From positions 28,983-92,982 of the forward strand of contig JAULBX010015422.1 of assembly GCA_032358255.1 (NCBI GenBank): DNA of 64,000 nucleotides, given 5' to 3'. The position numbers and the translations under genes are program-made. Positions within the stretch are counted from its first letter, which is position 1; each line of letters starts with the position of its first letter. The stretch is from Heterotrichella gracilis. Its lineage: Eukaryota > Sar > Xanthophyceae > Tribonematales > Xanthonemataceae. This document shows positions 59,371 through 64,000 of this stretch, piece after piece. The notes beneath the pieces are model-generated. The model made no database searches and was not told the DNA's origin. It saw nothing but the letters and a program-made list of their open reading frames with translations.

Positions 59371-60441
59371 TTAACGTAGCAGCACAGGCTCCCGCACTGA
59401 CTGTGCAGATGCTGGGGAGGACTCCCCAAACAAACCTACGTCAGCAAAGATGTCCTCTGGGTCGCCAAACAGGTCCGAGAAGGGTGCTGGCTCTGCTGAA
59501 CCCACAACCTCCTCAAAGGTCACCACCTTGTTGGCGAACTTGGACCTGAAAGGCACACCCAGTGTAAGAACGAGCCACCTACTTCTAACTTCTGCAGAGC
59601 AATGCAACGCACTACGCTGCATTTAGTTGTGTGTGGTGTGCTCATGGGTGAACCAGGTTGTGTGGAACACATTCAGACATGGTCATGGCGTTGCGCAAAG
59701 GAGGAATGGCTGTGCAAGCCTGAATGCTCCTCTGGCTGTATTGCATATAACCAACTAGTGGGTGGGTGTGGAACTGGTTCAAGCCTGCTTACTTCCTGCG
59801 CATCTGGTTGTCCTTGGTCCTCCGCTTCTTCTCGTCTTGTGGGTTCTCAAAGTACCGCCTCCTGCGGCACTGCAAGTCCAAAAACAACAGATTAACACTA
59901 GTATCTATTGCAACTGTTGACTGAGAGCGAACTGTGCCAGTGACCACGAGTACTGGTGTTTCTGGATGACACTAAGCTGGTGATACAATGGGGTTTTGCA
60001 CTCTTGTAACCATGTTCCGTGTGGAGGATAGGGCGTGGACACGTCACCTACCTCGGGTACAAGGCCGGAAGAAAGCACTGCCTTCCTGAACCGCCTCACT
60101 GCGTTGTCTGAGGGCTCACCATCGCCAACAGCCACCTGCAATGGATGACCCCTTTCAGTGCATCACAATATCTTTCTTCATTTCGCTGCTAGCTGGTACT
60201 AATGCTTGCAGCACCAAAGGCTGTTGTAGGTAAAGCCTCCCAAGCAAAATTGAAAGCCTGGTATGGCAGAACGGTGGGCTGACACTTTCTCATGTTGTAC
60301 CTCGACGTGGAAAGTGCGGGTGTTCTTCATGCAGAGCTTTGAGCTGGTTCCGTTGCTTGTGAAGCGCGACTTCTGCTTGCTGCCCAGGTTCAGTTTGCCA
60401 AACATGCCTGTAACGCTGCTGGTGGCCATTGCGGACGCCAT
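59371..60441 (-). CDS. RPS21: Plastid 30S ribosomal protein bS21 with acidic C-terminal extension
   Basis: Four exons (minus) join in phase: 60301-60441, 60052-60135, 59793-59869 and 59371-59545 (158 aa). bS21 is a small basic protein of the bacterial-type small ribosomal subunit. Exon 1 (47 aa, Ser/Thr/Lys-rich, starting MASAMATSS) looks like a transit peptide. The bS21 core runs from VAVGDGEPSDNAVRRFRKAV through LVPECRRRRYFENPQDEKKR to TKDNQMRRKSKFANK, with the diagnostic C[RK]RR.YFE motif. The last exon then adds ~45 residues rich in Asp/Glu/Ser/Phe (DLFGDPEDIFADVGLFGE), longer than a bacterial bS21 and acidic rather than basic. Plastid rather than mitochondrial targeting is inferred from the N-terminus. 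Confidence 0.92.
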
Positions 60442-61974
60442 TGTTGTTTCTGCCCCAGGTGTAACTTGCCACACACGAACTGGCACTTGTGAGACTGAAC
60501 CACCGTCCCCTGGCAACGGGACTCCTGAGCAGATATGCTACTAGGTTCCGTGTCTCACTACACGGTTGCTGGTGTTCAACGCAGCGTTTGCTTGCCTAAT
60601 GAGGGTTGCAAGGCGAGCTGTCTAGGCAGGATAGGCAGATAGGGCCAACGTCTGGCCTGGAAGGCGCCGCCCAGACCTCCCCGTTGGCGATTCATCGGTG
60701 GAACACCCCCTTGAGACCCTCAGTTAGGGTCGAAGGGCCTTCGAAAACCCTAATTTGGCTGCAGTTTGGGGCTGAAAACTTCCTGTTGTTGGCTTTCATG
60801 TATCCCTGTCCTCTTATTTCTACACGTATGGCTCCTTCGTCGCCCTCCCCAACTCCCTTGAAGGGTAGAGAAGCGTTGTGACCAGATAGGGGATGCTAGA
60901 AGCAATGCTATGTGGGGGGGCCCCGGCTACGCCGCCCCTCCCCCCCACACCCCCTTCCCCGCCCTGATTGAGGTCAGGAAAGGGGTGTGCAAGCGGTGCA
61001 AATAGCTTTGGAGTTTCGACTGCGGAATATGGGTTCGTCCCATGTACCGTAGTGTCAACGGTTGTGGAAACCGTGTCACGAGTACTTCGGCGGCGAGGGG
61101 GGTGTGTGGGGGGGTGAGGCGTAGCCGGGGCCCCCCCACATGTTCGTACCTCGACGACAGCCAGTTGTGTAGATCCGTGCGTTAGTGAAGAACGGTAACA
61201 AACAACAAACATCGCCTTGAAGACCTGGCGCTTTTGTTCGTTCGAAGGTTTAAAAAGTGCGGTGATAACGTAATACATGTTCTTTTTGTCAGTCTCAGGC
61301 CCTGAGTCAGGGCCGTCCGCAGCGAAACCCTAATTAAGAGAAACCCTAAGCCTTTTACGCGGGAAAAGGGACCGGGACATTTCTCTATATGCAGACAAGC
61401 ACAACTCCCGTAGGGCTTGGAGTTGGGGAAACACGAAGGAGTACGGAAAAAAAGAGTTGGAATGCGGACGCCCACAGGTGACTGTCCAAAAACTAGCTGA
61501 AATTTGGGTGTTGATGGCCGTAACCTTGAAGCCATCAAAGAACTGCTGGAACAAGAGGGCAAGCCACTTGCTGCCATTCTTTCATAATTTGCACCAAAAT
61601 GTGTGAATTCCTATGGAGACTTCTTTCTTGTCTTTTATCTTACCATCTGACATGCAGTGCAAGCACACAACTGCCAACTCCCTGCGATGGTGTTCCTCGC
61701 TTGTCATCCTTGGCACCAGCCAGCAGTCGCATAGAGCAGGGCCACGACAGCAACACAAAAGAAACTGTCAGTTTTGCTTGTAGATTGTATACAGCGCACA
61801 AGTATGCTCACTGTCCTTGTCCTTACTAAGACCACAGGGGCGTGCATCCCCCGCCAACCTCCCGCACACTCTAAACACCCCCAGGTGCCCCCACCACCGC
61901 CCCTCCCCCCCCCCCCCCTTCCCACCACATCCCTGACACCCACACAGGTGCCTTACACCAGTGCCTCCGCCCCT
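60442..61974. other. Upstream region of bS21 and downstream region of CDKG
   Basis: No gene supported. It contains the 232-bp inverted-repeat element (60910-61141) and a few telomere-like ccctaa motifs. A 131-codon minus-strand open frame (61577-61182) has no recognisable features. Confidence 0.6.
60910..61141. mobile_element. Candidate 232-bp MITE-like element with perfect 24-bp terminal inverted repeats
   Basis: The left arm 60910-60933 and right arm 61118-61141 are exact reverse complements over 24 bases (left arm atgtgggggggccccggcta plus cgcc). Similarity continues imperfectly inward (cccctcccccccacaccccc against its partner). The interior has no open frame of note. I see no convincing target-site duplication, so it may instead be a simple fold-back sequence. 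Confidence 0.55.
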
Positions 61975-63550
61975 CTATTTCCCACCAAACCCAAACAGCG
62001 AGGTCGACTCCTTCTGGAAGTTCTCTATCCGGTTGGCCGCTAGCCGTGGGTCTGGCGAGGGCTGCAGCACCTTGCGCCGCGTGCCCGCAAAGGCTCCACC
62101 ACCCTTCTTGGTGGGAAAGGTGGGCATCAGCGCTTGGTCCTTGGCCTGGGGGGTGGAATTAGGGTTGTAATGTGGGGGGGCATTGGTGGGGGTGGGGGCT
62201 GGGGTGTGCGCGTACGCATGCGCACATGCGTGTGTGTGCATGTGTAGGATTCGGGGCCACAAGGTTTGGATCAAAGGACGCCCCACGTCCCAAGCTCAGG
62301 ATATTTCCCCCACCAACGGATGCTCCCTGAGCCAGCCAGTTCCTGGCACAGATACCATGCGCTACTCCCTACACCCTACAAGGTTTCCATCCCAACCCTC
62401 GGTAAGGGTTATCTGCCCACCTGCGGGTGCTCCCTGAACCAGTCGTGCTCCAGTGCATCCGCTGCGTTGATCCGCTGTGCAGGGTCCAGTGACAGGAGCC
62501 GGGTGAGGAGGTCAAAGCCAGCGTCTGTGAGGCCGGGGCGACCTGGGAGGGGCACATTCGAGGTAGGGGGGGGGCAATGGGGGTGGCGGGGGTGTGAACA
62601 CATCTTCAGGATGTTGTGTGGCGGGATACAGTAGGTGGGTAAATGGTGGGTGGTGCAAATGGGGGTGCGGGTGCATTAGGTTGTGTGCTGGTGTGATCAT
62701 TGGTGTGGGTGGGGGTCCAAAGGACTGATCGACGTTGATCAGTTGTTCCTTTTGAGTGAATGGTAGATCAAAGGGGGTGGTTTGGGTGGCATGGTGCAGT
62801 CCTCTTAGAAAGCCTTACCATCAAAGTCAAAGGTGGGCGCAGGGAATTTCTGTCGCAGCTTGCTGTGCGGCTGCGCCTTGAACGTGATCTTCTTTGCGTT
62901 AGGCAGCGCCATGACCCCTGGCCATGTGGCCTCGCTGGGCACCCCCATCACGCTGAAGATCTTGTCTAGTTGGTCAATCTCAGACTTGCCGTCAAACAGG
63001 ACCTGACGGGGAGACATTTTAGTTTAATTTCCAGTAATTTTTCCTGTTAGTTTACTTTTCAATGGCAGGGAGGCGAGATTTGGGGTTGGTTTGGCATGGA
63101 GGCTCCCGAAGGTTTTTGTGAGCGCGAGAGACAAAGGTACTCCTCCCACATGAGCAGCTGTACCACACCTGTCACATCATGCGCCACTTCACCCCCATCC
63201 ACTTTGACCCGTCCCACCACATCACCACCCCCACCTTCCCTGCCAGCAACTCCACTATGAGTCACCCCATGCTCCACATCCCCATCGCCGTGCCGAATGT
63301 TTGTGCATCCAGCAGCAGGCCTTACACTCCAACTAATGCCACCACCCCACACCCCACAACCACCACCCACCTTCCCCGCCAGCAGCTCCGCCATGATGCA
63401 CCCCATGCTCCACATGTCCACCGCTGTGCTGTATGTGCGTGCGCCCAGCAGCAGCTCCGGTGCGCGGTACCACAGGGTGACCACCATGTGCGTGTAGGGG
63501 CGCAGCGGGGAGCCGTACTGCCGCGCAAGCCCAAAGTCGCAGATCTTGAC
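61975..63550 (-). CDS. CDKG: CDKG/CDK11-like protein kinase, C-terminal part (5' end beyond window)
   Basis: Visible exons (minus): 63371-63550, 62819-63002, 62421-62542 and 61975-62145, which keep phase (657 bases, 218 codons plus stop). The window contains the kinase from DFG to the C-terminus: [20 protein letters not shown], then [38 protein letters not shown], then [27 protein letters not shown] and a final lobe with [11 protein letters not shown]. The YGSPL..YT activation loop and GKSEIDQ..K...GVPSE pattern match CDK11/CDKG (PITSLRE-type) kinases, which act in transcription and pre-mRNA splicing. The C-terminal tail is basic. The VAIK lysine and HRD motifs must lie in exons right of the window. 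Confidence 0.9.
63215..63300 (-). repeat. Echo of CDKG exon 63371-63550 end and donor
   Basis: Plus-strand caccttccctgccagcaact, then cccatgctccacatcccca, copies 63369-63422 (caccttccccgccagcagct..cccatgctccacatgtcca), the 3' end and donor of the exon on the minus strand. Confidence 0.85.
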
Positions 63551-63603
63551 CTGCGGGGAGGAAAATGACCCTACGTTAGGGTTCAGGGTGTGGTGTGTAT
63601 GTG

Positions 63604-63800
63604 CGCGCAAGGCCAAAGTTGCAGGTCTTGACCTGCGGGGAGGGAAGGATTACCTAGGTTGGGGTTCAAGAAGTGGTGCGTATGATTGCGCAAAGGCCAC
63701 AGTCGCCGATCTTGACCTGCGGGGAGGGCAGAGCCTCGGTTAAGGTGTGGTGTGTATGTGTGCGCAAGGTCAAAGTCACAGATCTTGACCTGCAATGGGG
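63604..63800 (-). repeat. Three tandem echoes of CDKG exon start with acceptor
   Basis: Upstream of the 63371-63550 exon, copies of its first ~30 bases plus acceptor (plus-strand form gcgcaagcccaaagtcgcag, then atcttgacctgcgggg) recur at about 63604-63641, 63685-63724 and 63760-63793. Each is separated by gaggg..tagg or ggttaagg-like spacer and tgtgtatgtg. Confidence 0.92.
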
Positions 63801-64000
63801 GAGGCCTTGGTGCATACATGGACGTAGGGTCTGCCCTGGTAGGACCACGGCATGACATCATCCATGTGCATGTAGGGGCACAAGGGGGCCGTACTCGAAT
63901 TTGCCATTGTAAAAGCGCGGGTAAGCTCCTTCTCTTTTCAATTTATTGGTAGACACGGTGGCAAGGCAAGTGCTTGAGGTTGTGCAGGACCTTGGCATTG

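Noticed and set aside
61182-61577. 131-codon minus-strand open frame between bS21 and CDKG
   Set aside because: Low-complexity start, no motif, no supporting splice structure; overlaps telomere-like motifs.
1-64000. tRNA, rRNA or other structured RNA genes
   Set aside because: No GGTTCRA-type B box with a matching A box and acceptor stem was found by eye, and no rRNA-like sequence; a covariance-model scan would be needed to exclude small RNAs.
1-64000. Assignment to Chlamydomonas or Volvox
   Set aside because: The telomere-like motif is mostly TTTAGGG rather than TTTTAGGG; the evidence supports only 'green alga'.

Overview
The window is nuclear DNA of a green alga (Chlorophyta), species not determinable by eye. 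Genes are split by many GT-AG introns and carry plastid functions (a 15-cis-zeta-carotene isomerase, a plastid bS21 ribosomal protein). Plant-type families are present (a BTL-like adenine nucleotide carrier, a CDKG/CDK11-like kinase). Several genes have a TGTAA downstream of the stop, the usual green-algal poly(A) signal. Introns and intergenic DNA are sprinkled with short runs of the plant telomere motif TTTAGGG/CCCTAAA.

Layout: MYND zinc-finger protein (+, 5' end outside, to 3052); Z-ISO (+, 3841-6576); PEX19 (+, 7491-10805); an unrecognised acidic/basic protein (+, 11994-13651); a tandem segmental duplication (about 14.4-20.4 kb) carrying two F-box/Leu-rich genes on the minus strand, each broken at a different place; a beta-adaptin (-, 21031-27954) divergent from an ABCB half transporter (+, 28415-34272); a large unrecognised signal-peptide/membrane protein (+, 35976-39456); DPH6 diphthine-ammonia ligase (+, 41220-47248); a SAM-domain protein (+, 48152-50519); a PDZ-like, probably plastid, membrane protein (+, 51300-53735); a BTL-type mitochondrial carrier (+, 54883-57811); plastid bS21 (-, 59371-60441); and the 3' part of a CDKG/CDK11-like kinase (-, 61975-63550, continuing past the right edge). 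For most genes I rebuilt the exon joins by hand and checked that the reading phase is kept across every intron.

These are ordinary housekeeping genes with no obvious shared pathway. The unusual thing is the architecture: in nine of about fourteen genes the introns or 3' flank hold diverged copies ('echoes') of the neighbouring exon edge together with its splice site. They occur singly or as tandem arrays of up to four. Some echoes (Z-ISO exon 4, the carrier exon 3) differ from the functional exon only by synonymous changes over the matched part. This suggests recurrent local tandem duplication across exon-intron borders, possibly tied to intron growth or intron gain. The 573-aa glycoprotein/membrane protein at 36-39.5 kb is the most interesting single unrecognised gene.

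I found no rRNA, recognisable tRNA, CRISPR array or virus-like gene.
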